A stretch of DNA of 29,409 nt from Phoronis australis (Eukaryota; Phoronida; Phoronidae): positions 3,808 to 33,216 of the forward strand of contig NMRA01000078.1 of NCBI GenBank assembly GCA_002633005.1, written 5' to 3'. Of the stretch, positions 18,903 through 29,409 are shown in pieces. The notes beneath the pieces were generated by a model, which did no database searches, was not told the origin of the DNA, and was given only the letters and a program-made list of their open reading frames with translations. The translations under genes and the position numbers were made by a program. Each line of letters starts with the position of its first letter. The first letter of the stretch is position 1.

Positions 18903-18919
18903 ACCTCCTTGAAGGAGGT
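18903..18919. repeat. Perfect hairpin ACCTCCTT-G-AAGGAGGT
   Basis: Eight-base arms around a single central base, all 16 arm positions pairing. No adjacent gene gives it a job; it may be the inner part of a dispersed repeat. Confidence 0.7.
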
Positions 18920-19067
18920 GTACTGGTTAACGATGGTACATGTGGCGCATCACTAGTCTGGCTTTAACATACCCGCCGGCCGTGCCTGTCGCTCGGGTAA
19001 TGAAGCCCACACAGTCCTTTAGTTCTTGGAGCAGCGATACGCAGTAAAATGAAACAATTTTTCAGCA

Positions 19068-19110
19068 TTGTTACATTTTATGTGGCGAGGCCTCTCCTAA
19101 AATGTAACAA
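19068..19110. repeat. 13-bp perfect inverted repeat with 17-bp loop
   Basis: Arms TTGTTACATTTTA (19068-19080) and TAAAATGTAACAA (19098-19110) are exact complements. Related words GTAAAATGAAAC (from 19045) and GTGACATTTTAC (from 19113) flank it, suggesting nested, decayed inverted repeats such as the core of a short non-autonomous DNA element. Confidence 0.65.
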
Positions 19111-19133
19111 GTGGTGACATTTTACGTAATTGT

Positions 19134-19154
19134 CAGGGGCGGAACAAGGATTTT
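19134..19154 (+). mobile_element. hAT-like terminal motif (CAGGGGCGGAACAAGGATTTT begins here)
   Basis: The start CAGGGGCGGA resembles the CAGNGGCGGATC ends common among non-autonomous hAT DNA transposons in animals. No matching opposite end was found by eye, so element limits are unknown. A similar word in the same orientation is at 29283. Confidence 0.35.
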
Positions 19155-22100
19155 GAGTTAGGAAGTGCCAGGGAAGAATAGTGGTCAGGATTTTGCCCGT
19201 CAGACTTTCGTACTCTCGAACTGTCAATTGCAAATGGAAATAGGGAGAATTTTAGGGGATCCATGTCAGCAAAGGCGTTTTTTTGTCCGACATGCACCTG
19301 ATTTCGTGGTAGCGCCGCCAGGAGCACTGGTTTATTTCCTAATGTACCCCACTGAATATTGAAGCCAGAATATAGATTTAAATTTGAAAAAAATCAATAT
19401 TCAGTTCAAAATCAAAAATGAAATATTGATGATTCAATCAACAGAAGTTTTAAAGCCAAAAACGTACTTTTGGGGTTTATTATTCGATGGGATACACTGC
19501 TTGAAATTGTTGAATCATAATTGATCCGTGGTGATTTGATTTCATGTTGCATCACTTCTCGCAGATGGCCGCCAGTCATTTGTTTAAGTCCATGCCGGCT
19601 TTTTTATCATTAAAACTCGCTTCAAAGTCTTATCCTGTTTACCGCTAAACTTCTACCCCTGATATCATATAAGTTCGAATCCGTCTGGGAGGATGATCTA
19701 AAACATATTGACCTCCCTGCTTTAGGTGTCAGAAACTGCATAGTTTTACAGGTCTGTTTTTGTCACAGGAAACGTGCACGCATTCTAATCCTGTGTTTCC
19801 GTAATTGAAATTCATTGGAATTCCATTATGAACTGTGCTGGTTAGGCTCCTAAATGTAAATCATGATGGCAAGCAAACTTAGTCATGAGCCTGGTCCGAG
19901 GCAATGCCGAACTGTCACCACTTTCCAAGTCTAGATATCTATTTAAACAGCACAGAAAGCAAAATGTGTTGTTTTGCAGAAGCCTTGAGTTCGAGCATCA
20001 TAGCAACGACCGGAGAATCTTCGGCCAGTCGGGCTCAGTGTGTTTTCATCACCGTGAATACGGGTTGAAAGATGATGCGTTTTTCTTTCCAAAAAGGACA
20101 GGGTCCTCAATCCCTCGATTTTGGGACCGAGTCGGCCCTATTTCCCTCTCAAAAATATTGAAAAATCCTCCCCACGAAGCCTAAAATTTCCCTAGTGATT
20201 GAAAAGCTCCCTCCGAAGTTCAAATCACGTGTAACCACACAGGCGACAATTTGAAAGAGCACAAAATGCTACTTGAGACAGAGCCTTTGAGAGCTGGAAA
20301 CAGGGCGGGGTCGATAATATTGATGATGATCGGGAGGTAGATTTTTGCCCTCACCCGGCGAAAAAATTTCCCTCGGTCTCAGTCAGAACTGGAAGGCACA
20401 GGCATTACTTTTCCCCTCGGATGAACGAGGCCCCAAAAGAAACATGATAACTATGCTTGCTCTGTCCAGTTAATTGAAAGACATAGTTTCACACCAAAAC
20501 AGCTGCTTTGCAAAACAAATATTAGCACTGTGTGAATTTGTTGCACGAGGCAGTTCTTGTCCGCACAGCCTGGTTAATGAGAAAAGGCCTGTAATGACCT
20601 TTTCAGACTTCAGCCGAGTCAATTCTGAGAACAGGCATATGTGGTTACATAACCGTCTGTGATGTCATATCAGGAAGACAGCTGTGTATTGCAACGGCTA
20701 CAAGCAGTCAACCCTCTAAAATTTTGCTTGCTTCACATGATAATTCCTTTCAATTCCATTTGTTGGCATAACTAAATTGTTTTTTTTGCCAACGAGATGT
20801 AAAGACCAGTGTATCAAAGATAATCAAGCCTAATACAAAATATTACAGTTTTCATTTTTTTCATTTTCAGTAGTGAGTAAAAAGGTGTCACCTTTTAATT
20901 TAACCGCGTATGTAATTGAAATTGGAGTGGAAGTGGCAATCTCAATGACAGAATTACAAGAACACTTGGAATGGAAGTCTTCTGAACCTGGTTTTTTAAA
21001 TTCATGTGTTAATCTATTGAAATAATAATAAACCCAAGGCATCAACAAATATTACCTGAAGATGCCAGTGAACATATTATTTCAGCCGTTCATTACGGCA
21101 AGTTCATTCTATCATGCTTTAGTCACTGAGTCATAGAAATCAAAGAACAAATCAGACTGGAGGACGATTATGAAATAATCTCAGTACAGTAAAGTTTATA
21201 TGTGAGTCAAGATGATCTAATCTTTTACCAAAATAAGTAACTTAGAATGCACAGTATTTTAGAACATTTAAGCATTACAAACGTTATCCAACAACGAGAC
21301 AAATTTACATGATAGGAAAATGGATATGCCTAACTATGGCTATGGCTACCAGGTATTTCCTTACATTAGAATTCGACAAGCATGATTTGAAAAAATAAGA
21401 ACTTGCGTGGAAAAAGGATTGGAGGCTGGAAGCTTCACAATCCAACATGGCCGATTACTCTAATTAAGAGCCTTTACATTTTGGGCCTTGATAACTTCAA
21501 TTAAGAAAGCAAAAAGTTAAAACACATGTATTGAAAGAACGATTCATACGTAGAAAAATATGAATTATGTTGTGACATATAATCAAACATTGAAGCGCAA
21601 TTGACTTTTAAAGTAAAAACGATTTCAAAACTTTTTCAACTATTTTTAAGCTGAGTGTATGGTCAACTGAATGGGATATTCACAAAGCAATAATTAGAAG
21701 ATTCCTTATATTTTTGCACAAAAACATATACATTGTGCAAAGTTGATTTTTTGTATCAGCTTTCATTAAAATGTATCAAAGTTAAAACTTCACCAAGTAC
21801 AGTAGCCGATTGAACATGCCCTTCAGTTCAGCAGAAGTCGCCATGTTGTCGGTGCCGCCGGAAATGAGACCAAGTTTCACGGGAATTGTGAGCATTTTTA
21901 TCCCTCAATAAGTAACATCAGCTTGGCTGAAATCCAATGAAAACTATTGAATGGCTCAGAATAGTAGGTATAGATCTTTCTCACTAAATTTTATCATAAA
22001 TTATTGGTGAAAATAAATGATGCACGGTTTCAAACTCGTAACTTATGCCGCTGTTGTCCAAGATGGCCTACCAGATCCAAACAAATGACACAAATTTCGC

Positions 22101-23196
22101 CACCAAAATTGCAATAAATGTGCACTGCTTAACCCGATTTTGATAATTTTTCAATTTTCATTGAGTGGGATGCGTTATCTTTCCGATTACATTGAAGCAT
22201 TTTTGCAAATCGAAAAAAAGATTGGTTGGACAGCCCTACCCTTACTGTTCATTTAGTCCAGCTAGCGATCGACTAGGCTAAAATTCAATGGATTGCAACG
22301 ACAGGTAACGAGCATCAAGCTATTCAGCACATTCATGTTGCAAAAACTGTAATTCAAATGAAAAGCAATCTGCTGGTTACTTCTAACACTAATCCTGTCC
22401 GACAGTGTCCGTCGATGCTATCCGCCGTTTTAAAGGCCCACTAGCTTCTGCAAAGCGATGGCATGTAGCGTTTCGAATACTCTTTAAAAGTTCACTCATC
22501 CTAGTTTACAACCATACTCCGGTCACAGGCTGTCGTTCTAGGAGCAGTCCATAGAAATATGTTCGCTACATAGGCCTACTACCGAATACGGCGACGCTCC
22601 ACTCGTGGACTTCGCAAAGTATTCTCATTTGCGACGCAGTCTTGGATCAGTGGGGAACTTGTGCAAAGATACTCCAGCCCTTGGCGTATTGATGTAACTA
22701 CTATACAATGCCCAAAACGTTAAAGGGACTCAGTAAAGTCACCTTGCTGCTCATAAGTCTTAATGCGAGCACGCAAATTGTAATATTCATCATAGATTAC
22801 AGAACATAGTAATTTTTAATCTATGTGTCCTGAAGTTCATAAAAAGCAGTGCTGATCACTTACATGTAGGTAAAAACTACTGCCAGTACATTTGAGATTG
22901 AGACCACTACTACTACAAATTTATCAAGCAAAATAATTTTTGTTCTGTGACCTAAACTAAAGATTATTTACCATAAATGACACCTTTTCAAATTAAGAAT
23001 AGGTAGGCGTATTTGAACTGGGATAGGTTTTCAACTTCTCTTTCGTTTGTGAAGTTCTCCTGTGATGAAATCTGATTTGTTGCAAATGGTTCATTGTGGT
23101 GGCAAGACATGTACGGTATATTTCTTTGACCATTGTTAAATGTNCTGTGAGGAAGGTGAGAAACGACGCTAGCGACGTCAGTGGTTCATATGCAGG

Positions 23197-23397
23197 GTGA
23201 ATGCCGCTATGTTGCGGTGCATCGTTCCCGCTTGTCTGAACTATGAAACTGCGAAAAAACCGGGTATATCGTTTTTTTTACTTCCTCGAGAGTCTGAAAT
23301 GCTTAGGAAGTGGCTCATGGTAGTGAGGAATGAAATGTACGCTGTAAATAGCAATACATCTCGGTGTCTGTGGCCTGCAGACGTCGACAGTGCCTGA
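23197..23397 (+). pseudogene. THAP-type zinc finger remnant or single-exon fragment
   Basis: A 66-codon frame that reads as the start of a THAP domain from its second methionine (23209): MLRCIVPAC gives the first zinc pair C-x4-C, GISFFLLP is the usual 'F.LP' turn, and RKWL the invariant tryptophan helix. After 43 residues comes SRC, the third zinc ligand, but the expected His two residues on (C-x2-H) is a proline codon CCT, one base from CAT, and the following HF motif is lost. The frame then ends at TGA. THAP domains bind DNA and occur in animal transcription regulators and P-type transposases. The missing ligand suggests a decayed copy; a splice site or sequencing error could also explain it. 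Confidence 0.55.
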
Positions 23398-24118
23398 CGA
23401 ATGCCGGCTTACCAAATAACTCCATACGTTCCGTTGTCTGAGCTTGTTCACGGTGCCTCTCTAGTATTTCTTCATCACTGTATTTCTGTTCGAATTGATA
23501 GTCTGTTAAATTTAACGATCCACCTGCGAAGTCGGGACTGAGCTCTAGCTTGTCCTAAGTCGGGATTGCGAGTTGCCGTTGGCGTTTATAACTGAGCGTT
23601 CTGTTTCATGAATTATTCTCACCCTAACCAATACTTATATAAAACTGAAACAAAGTCTGTCTCATTTGATGCAATTTGTAATGCCTTTGGAGTGTTCGTG
23701 AGTGCAAATGATTTGAGAAGCCAGCAATGAATAAATCACTGCGTTACCAGCTTTAGGTGCAATAAAACTAATTGACGGGACACCGAGGCCGTGTGAGCTC
23801 ATGCTAATTTATTGTTTGCTGGCAGAAACTGTTGTGAAACAACTCGATTTTCATCCCACGGTCAGGTGTTAGGGGAATCTTTATTTACATTTACATTACT
23901 CAAATAATGATTGTCAATGTACAACTTCTGCCCTGACGGTGCTGAGGCCAAAGCGGAACCCGAGTGAATTCGCGGCCGCCGACGAGTAAGTAGATTTGCA
24001 GGTTCGCGGCTAATTCACCAACATAATCACGTGCACATACTCTGGCTCACTAGTATAGTATTTTCTTGACTGGAAGTTTAGTTTCCACTGAACTTTGGCT
24101 GGTTTATGTTCGTGATGT
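23398..24118. other. Region without a gene, containing an adaptor-like 14-mer
   Basis: No coding motif seen. GAATTCGCGGCCGC at 23966-23979 is identical to a joined EcoRI-NotI cloning adaptor; natural occurrence is possible. Confidence 0.5.
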
Positions 24119-24120
24119 TT

Positions 24121-24214
24121 GATCAGTTTCCGAGCCACTGGCCGGGATAACGAGTCAATCCGGCCAGCCGCGACGGGCCTGATCGGGCTCCGAGCCACTG
24201 GCCAGGATAACAAG
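24121..24214 (+). repeat. 60-bp direct repeat, two copies
   Basis: GATC.G..TCCGAGCCACTGGCC.GGATAAC.AG occurs at 24121-24154 and 24181-24214, exactly 60 bp apart, with five differences by eye. The spacer (cggccagccgcgacgggcct, 24161-24180) looks like a diverged half unit, so the basic period may be about 30 bp. Confidence 0.7.
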
Positions 24215-26155
24215 CGTTTTGTGTTTAGGACTCAAAAAATCACAAGTCTAAACAACACAGATCTAGGTTCTCCTGTCTGTATCTCACGGAAAATACTTCG
24301 AAAATATCTCCGAACAGACCTAAAACTCCTGCTACGGACCTTATTGGCCTGCCGAACTTTGTAGGCTACGGTGTGTCCAAATACCAATAAATTCGTAAGA
24401 GCGAAATAAAACAACACGTTTTTATAAGAACTCGGTGTATTTTCAAGGGTTTTACATCGAAGTTTGATGATTTATTGGTGTTACACGATGATTTCAAGCG
24501 ATAAGCTGACACCAGTAACCCGTGTTGTGGTGAACTGCTGAACAGACTGTGTGTGAAACCGATGATGTCACTGGATAATTTCAACACCTCCGTCTGTCGT
24601 CAGGTGTCCGGTAACGCAACCGTACATGTCGTTATGGAGTAGAACTATTCGATCTAAATTGATACAAATTAGGTTGATTTTTGGGTGGCATGCTCCTTTA
24701 AAACCTTATCAGCAATGATACTTCTCTTGCACTCAATGCTGATACGTTTGTTTGCAGTAGCCTTACACCAGGACGACCAGGTAATGTCTGAACATTCCAG
24801 CTCAGAAGTTTGAGCAGAAGCTGACACATGAATGCAACAAGGGGCAGACATCTTGCCAGTCTATTGTGAAGTCGCACACTCGTTGAATAATTCATGGTTT
24901 CAGCAGAGTCCTAGCTGTTCCAAAACTGATATTTGCGAAACACAAAGTGATTCAGGAATGTGCCAAGAAAGAAGAATTGTTTCAGTACATGACACTGGTG
25001 GCCACTTGATTTGGCTTTCCTCAATTCCTAACTGCTGCCTGCTGGTTTTTGAGCCCTGGCATTTGGTAATTGCCTATTACTTGCACACCCATCCAAGAAT
25101 TAATACTATTCAATGTAGTCAGTAGCAGTAAACAAGCTAGCTAAGCCAGCAGGATAACATCAGCTTACTGTCCTCTGATGAAGGTTTTCATGACAAGCAG
25201 ACGGCTTTTGAAGGGGAAACGTATGGACACAATATTTTCCTGGCATTTGATTGGCTGTTCGGATCATTTTGCACTGACATCTAGTGGCTAACATGTTAGT
25301 TCAGGTAATATATTTTTTCCAATTTTTAAATTGCAATTCTTACTAAACGTGCAAGTGTATTCTTGGGAACTTTTTTGAAATTTGCTTTTGAACATCTGCA
25401 GTTGGGTTTAATGCAAAGTTCCCGTTGCCGGCCCCAGAAAGTGGCCACGGAGGATTGAAAGATAGGAGAGCTGCGACTATGGCCTACGACGCCATATTCC
25501 ATCATGAGAATGCATGGTATATGCCACACGGTGGAAGGCTGTTCATACAAATGGCTTCTTTCTCGGATTGTTTGAACGAAATTCTAGAAGTGTCCCTATG
25601 TGCTTTTCACTTTTTTCAGTAACATGAATAGTTTCTTGGTATGGTCAAGATGTTCCCCGTTAAGTTTCTACTCCAGAAGAAAGGAGTTTCCAGGATAGGT
25701 AACAAGTTTGTTATTGGTTAAAGCGTTCTCACAATCTTTTCCGGCAGTGTCGGCGCTCACTGGCCATAAACCAATTGTGTATCCGGAATTACAGTAAACA
25801 CACTTCCCTTGGTAAGCACGACAGAAACATTGAAATCGTTTTTCGGCTAATATTTATCGTATTTCTTCCAAAAAACGACCATAACAATTTCGGAAGCCAA
25901 TTTGATAGAACAAAATCAGCCGTTTTAGCCACGATAGTTTTATTTAGTTTAACCAGATCTTCATTGCCTTGAAGTAGTCGCTAATGCGATAATGGGGCTA
26001 TTCAACGCGGTGTCGTTGCAGTACTAGTGGTGATTGAACTGCGCATGCGTCACTGTCTGCATGTAAACAGCTGATAAAAAGACGAATTGTTATCAAAATA
26101 CGTCGTCGCTTTAAGCCTTATTATTGCTATTTTCCTGGGTATAAATCTTCGACAG
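24215..26155. other. Region without a recognisable gene
   Basis: Frames at 24832-25125 (97 codons) and 25425-25622 have no motif I recognise and no convincing splice context. A single CTCF-box-like word (gacatctagtggct, about 25276-25289) resembles the boxes of the array at 938-2725. A TGCGCATGCGT word at 26040-26050, one base from the NRF1 consensus, lies about 100 bp before the THAP-like exon and could belong to a promoter. Confidence 0.5.
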
Positions 26156-27035
26156 GTGGTCACAAATTCCCAAAAGACCTAAGGTTACTACAGGCATGGA
26201 GAATTGCGGTCAAAAGGGTCGTGACAAAAAGTGTGTGGATGCCGAAACCTCACGCCCCGTGTATGTGTTCTATGCATTTCCATTGAGAGACTACATAATC
26301 ACGTTACTTGGAAAGCTTTTAGCAATTAAGTTTCTCTCGACATCGCTCAGTGGTGTTATCCCCAATAGTTACCCCACTGAATAACCCGCGGTTTATACAG
26401 TGGAATTAAGTGTTTTTCTTCAGAAACTCACCCGGGACCCGGATGATAGGCTAGCAGCACATATCCACTTATAGTCCTGGGTGGGAGTGCTCCCAATGGT
26501 TTATGGGACTTGCCGCTCAGAAGTCAATGGGGACTTTTTCACAGCAGTTACTTTACAAAACTATGCTATGTACAATAAAATTCTCTAGATGAGTGACTTT
26601 CCTTATTTTACAGTGGACCCCACCCCCAGGACTAACAGTTTAGTTACCGAATTAACGTGAATGAGCTATTCAGTAAATTCGTAACATTGCATTGGAATAC
26701 TGACACCTAGATTGAATTTTATTTGTTGAGATCAGAAACACATATTAGGTGTCATGAAAAATACACATTCTTAAATCACTTTTAGCCTGTTTCACATATT
26801 TTAATTCAGATCTCAAATAAGGCTTGGGTACAAAGATTATTAGTTTCTCCATATAAACATGGAGCTGGAATGTCAAGTATGTTCTGCCTTACAAAAGTAG
26901 TTTTGTCTTGTGTTTTCTTTTATAATTTGCTGATATTTCTCGGTTACAGGTGAGAGAAAACGACTGAGACCAGCCGCCTTACCGTCTATTTTACCTTTCG
27001 ACAAAGTGAAAAGCAGTCCTTCAGCAATAACCTGA
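26156..27035 (+). pseudogene. THAP-domain gene remnant, two putative exons with a frameshift
   Basis: After the acceptor cttcgacag, 26158-26280 reads GHKFPKDLRLLQAW and, after a basic stretch, PCMCSMHF. This is the second half of a THAP domain: 'F.FPKD', the tryptophan helix and C-x2-HF. A stop follows at 26284 in that frame, but the next frame continues PLRDYIITLLGK, as expected after HF, implying a one-base frameshift. A possible donor after 26352 (gtgtta) joins in phase to 26950 (acceptor cggttacag), giving ERKRLRPAALPSILPFD, close to the R+LKP.AVPSIF motif that follows many THAP domains, then TGA at 27033-27035. The first CxxxC half would be in an upstream exon I could not find. Frameshift and missing start argue for a pseudogene; an assembly error is the alternative. 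Confidence 0.5.
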
Positions 27036-28496
27036 GGGAATTGAACCTAATTCAGAAATTCAGCCTTTGATATCACAGATTATGGACTCTTTTACATTGG
27101 GAAAATTAAAATTGTTTTTAACAGATAATGTTTTTCCGTTGTATATATGTGGTTGCCATTTTGTTTTTAAATACACTGATTATTGTTTATTCTCGAATCT
27201 TGTGCATAGCAGATTCTTATCCAGTTAGCTACGATTGAAAACATACTTTGCTTGCATGTGGAACTATTGTTATAGATAAGTCAACACAAAACTTAAAACT
27301 GTTCAAAGGCCTTCTTAAGAAAGCTCTAAAAATAGTTTCATACATAAACAAATCAAATGCAATCAAAGGGAATACTTCGTTTCGATCGTCGGACATTTCT
27401 ATAGGTCAACAGGAAAATGACAATTCTCAAGCGTAATCGGTAATCACTTCAGCTTTATAAAGAAGCAGCACAACTGCACTGTATGGGGCTTTAAAACTGA
27501 AGAAATATTGTGGTTTGAATAATTGGTGACAAACTTGTCTGTTGATGAACAATTTATGTGATCATTTAAGTGCAACATTAAGGCTTTCTACTGACAATAA
27601 GACGATCGATGCAGTCACTGAATGTCATTTCTGCATAATGCGTACCAAGTTGAAAAATTTTTACCATTACTATAAAGCCTTTCTTCTGAAAGGAAAAGTT
27701 AATGTCACTCAGTGAGAAAGGACAGGTATTTATACCAGATGCTTTTGGTTTTCATTTCACTGGGATCAAGTTCCAATGGCCTATAGAAGCGCTTGTAAAA
27801 AGGTCCAGCTTTGGCAAGTGGCTTTCCTTCATGTTACCTCATTCAGCTTCAGTAAAGTCCATAATTAGATCCTTGAAGGTAAACACAGCATCATATCACT
27901 TGACTCGCTTTGTGCTAAAAATCTGACTTTTGAGTGTTACTAGGTCTTCCTTAGCTTCATTCCCTCATGTTTCTTCCAGAAAACGAAAAAAAGCCATTGT
28001 TGTCGATATATGACTCATTGCCTATGAAGGGGCATCTTCACCAATGAGGCTGGCTGGTGTATACACACAAACAATCCACTGGCACATTTTCATTTGGTAA
28101 CTTAGTACTGCGATTCACTTATCTCCAGGGCCACTGGCTTGTACATTGTGACATGCAGCACTGCTGGTGTGTGGACGACATGCTCTGGGAAGAGAAAGGA
28201 GTAACAGCTTGTCTATGTTGCAGCTTGAAGTGGCCTAAAATGTCAATGAACCCGGAACAAATATTGAAACATGAGTAATTAAGAACGTCAGGTTGGATCA
28301 GAAACGTTGCCTTTTTTCAAAAATATGAAATGATAACTGCTTTACAGTTTCACATAAAATTAAATAATTACTATTTCCAGAAAACGAGGGTGTATATTAT
28401 ATAATAAGTATTGATTTGTATAGAACTGCGTCTTTGTTTTTATTCCTAGCCACAACAATTCTTTAAACGCATCACTTGTCCCCACACGGAAATATT
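27036..28496. other. Region without a recognisable gene
   Basis: Frames at 27248-27436, 27702-27926 and 28057-28278 were examined as possible downstream parts of a THAP-containing transposase, but none shows a recognisable transposase motif. Confidence 0.5.
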
Positions 28497-28945
28497 CAAT
28501 ACGATTCTATAGGAATTCCTATAGGAATATCAATTTCCTACAGGTTTCATATAGGATCAAGATTTTCTACAGAAATTCCTATAGAAAAAATCGTATAGCA
28601 AATTTTTCAGAAATCTGATTTCTAAACATTTTAACAAACGAATAGCCTAAGAGTACATAGTAACATATCGGTTTACTTTCATGTACTTTCAGCTCTTCTG
28701 AGTCATTAATTTTTGTATCTTTTTAATATTCAGATGAGTCTTAATACATGTATGGTAATTGCTTCGTAGAATCCTATTGAAGTTCCTATATGAGGCTATT
28801 AAATTTCCGATAGAATCCTATTGAACTTCCTATAAAATCCTGTTGAGCTGCCAGCGGATTTCTTTAAAGTCTTAAAAGAATTCCTATTGGTTTTCCTAAA
28901 GGTTATCCTATAGGATTTCTATAAGATCCTATAGGAAATCCTACG
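28497..28945. repeat. Irregular field of CCTATAGG palindromic motifs
   Basis: The self-complementary core CCTATAGG and one- or two-base variants (TCCTATTGAA, TCCTATAAAA, TTCTATAAGA) recur throughout, densest at 28505-28600 and 28768-28945, including the perfect palindrome TTCCTATAGGAA at 28516-28527. Spacing is irregular, with an ordinary stretch at about 28610-28760. Similar in style to, but different in sequence from, the TCGAGTA field at 225-482. Confidence 0.8.
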
Positions 28946-29282
28946 ACTTGCAACCCCCACGCCCTTCGCCAATAGATGTATCTGAGCTTTTTATTCATTT
29001 TATAACCATATTACGTCGCTGAGTGACTTGCCTACTCGCGAAACTGCTCTGGTTCTAGTCTGGTCGTTAAAAGCAGAAAATGGCGTAAGAACATGAACTG
29101 AAATAGCGGATTGTGAGCTAGGCAACCCGTAGCCCCTCGGTTGGCTGCCGGGTTAGTGACTACAATACTTCCCATCGCTTTCTGTACGCGTTTCGTTTCA
29201 TGTATTTTAAACGGGCGGTTGGCCAAATCCGGCCACCGATTTTGTGTTTTCACCTCGTCAAAAATATATTCTACACTCAAAC
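28946..29282. other. Region without a recognisable gene
   Basis: Overlapping frames on both strands (29032-29280 minus and 29141-29380 plus) lie in less AT-rich sequence but carry no recognisable motif. Confidence 0.5.
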
Positions 29283-29409
29283 CAGTGGCGGATCTAGGAT
29301 ATCACAAGGGGGGGGGCCCAACATTTTTGTCCGGCTGTAAACATTTGCGCAAACTGAACCACGATTGTAGATGCGCATAGCACCGAATGGGGGGAGGTCG
29401 GGAGGGGGG
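29283..29409 (+). mobile_element. Possible hAT-like element end, running out of the window
   Basis: Starts CAGTGGCGGATCTAGGAT (29283-29300), very like the terminal repeats of animal non-autonomous hAT elements. It continues through G-rich sequence to the window edge. The last 21 bases carry G-runs of 6, 2, 3 and 6 that might form a G-quadruplex. The other end is not visible. Confidence 0.45.

Larger units (their letters stand above)
17962..23196. other. Long region without a recognisable gene
   Basis: About 5.2 kb after the gap. Frames such as 18601-18846, 19885-20184 (99 codons) and 20474-20662 show no domain, no flanking splice pattern and no composition shift that would support them. The region holds two perfect hairpins (18903-18919, 19068-19110), a hAT-like terminal motif (19134) and a YY1-like box (22058-22068). 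From about 20700 to 22000 it is strongly AT-rich. Confidence 0.6.

Noticed and set aside
19885-20184. 99-codon plus-strand frame as a gene
   Set aside because: No motif, ordinary composition, isolated in a long stretch without exons; length is within chance for this many frames.
24832-25125. 97-codon plus-strand frame as a gene
   Set aside because: No recognisable domain, no flanking splice signals of quality, overlapped by equally long minus-strand frames.
25175-25220. Hammerhead-ribozyme-like core CTGATGA ... GAAAC, as found in Penelope-like elements
   Set aside because: The 34 bases between the two core words do not form a convincing stem II, and no closing stem III with a UH cleavage site could be drawn; kept only as a coincidence.
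25276-25289. Thirteenth CTCF-like box far from the array (gacatctagtggct)
   Set aside because: One mismatch to the core and no surrounding unit sequence; not enough to call a dispersed copy.
27248-28278. Downstream transposase body for the THAP remnant
   Set aside because: Three short frames were read for P-type transposase motifs and none was found.

Overview
The window looks like nuclear DNA from an intron-rich animal, most likely a marine invertebrate. The only confident gene is the 3' part of an SFMBT orthologue (Scm-like with four MBT domains, a Polycomb-group chromatin protein) on the + strand. Its SLED and SAM domains resemble vertebrate SFMBT1/2 closely, so an invertebrate deuterostome is my best guess, but phylum cannot be settled here. 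Isolated N bases, G-runs at contig ends and a 97-base gap suggest a draft assembly of a heterozygous genome.

Positions 1-14144 hold nine SFMBT exons. Their splice phases all agree and together they read 590 codons plus a stop: an MBT repeat, a second MBT repeat split over two exons, a 41-nt micro-exon, SLED over two exons, a lysine/arginine-rich linker exon, and SAM over two exons. The exons 5' of this (N-terminus and earlier MBT repeats) lie outside the window. The introns contain an island of TCGAGTA/TACTCGA palindromes (about 225-482), a remarkable array of twelve ~150-bp units each ending in a CTCF-like motif (about 938-2725), a decayed non-LTR retrotransposon 3' end (about 6115-7110), a 72-bp tandem pair and an inverted pair of tRNA-derived SINE-like elements (12470-12850).

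Positions 14145-17961 hold the 3' flank of SFMBT, then a ~1.45-kb segment present twice in direct tandem (14978-16442 and 16444-17864). Each copy ends in the same G-run and then an N or a gap, so this may be two haplotypes laid end to end rather than a real duplication.

Positions 17962-29409 have no confident intact gene. They contain several perfect hairpins, two hAT-like terminal motifs, two THAP-type zinc-finger remnants (23197-23397 and about 26156-27035), a 60-bp direct repeat, an EcoRI/NotI-adaptor-like 14-mer, and a second palindromic repeat field built on CCTATAGG (28497-28945).

The part that best fits a possible undescribed system is the periodic, single-orientation CTCF-like array inside a Polycomb-group gene. 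Two further exact CTCF-core matches lie in the exons of that gene.
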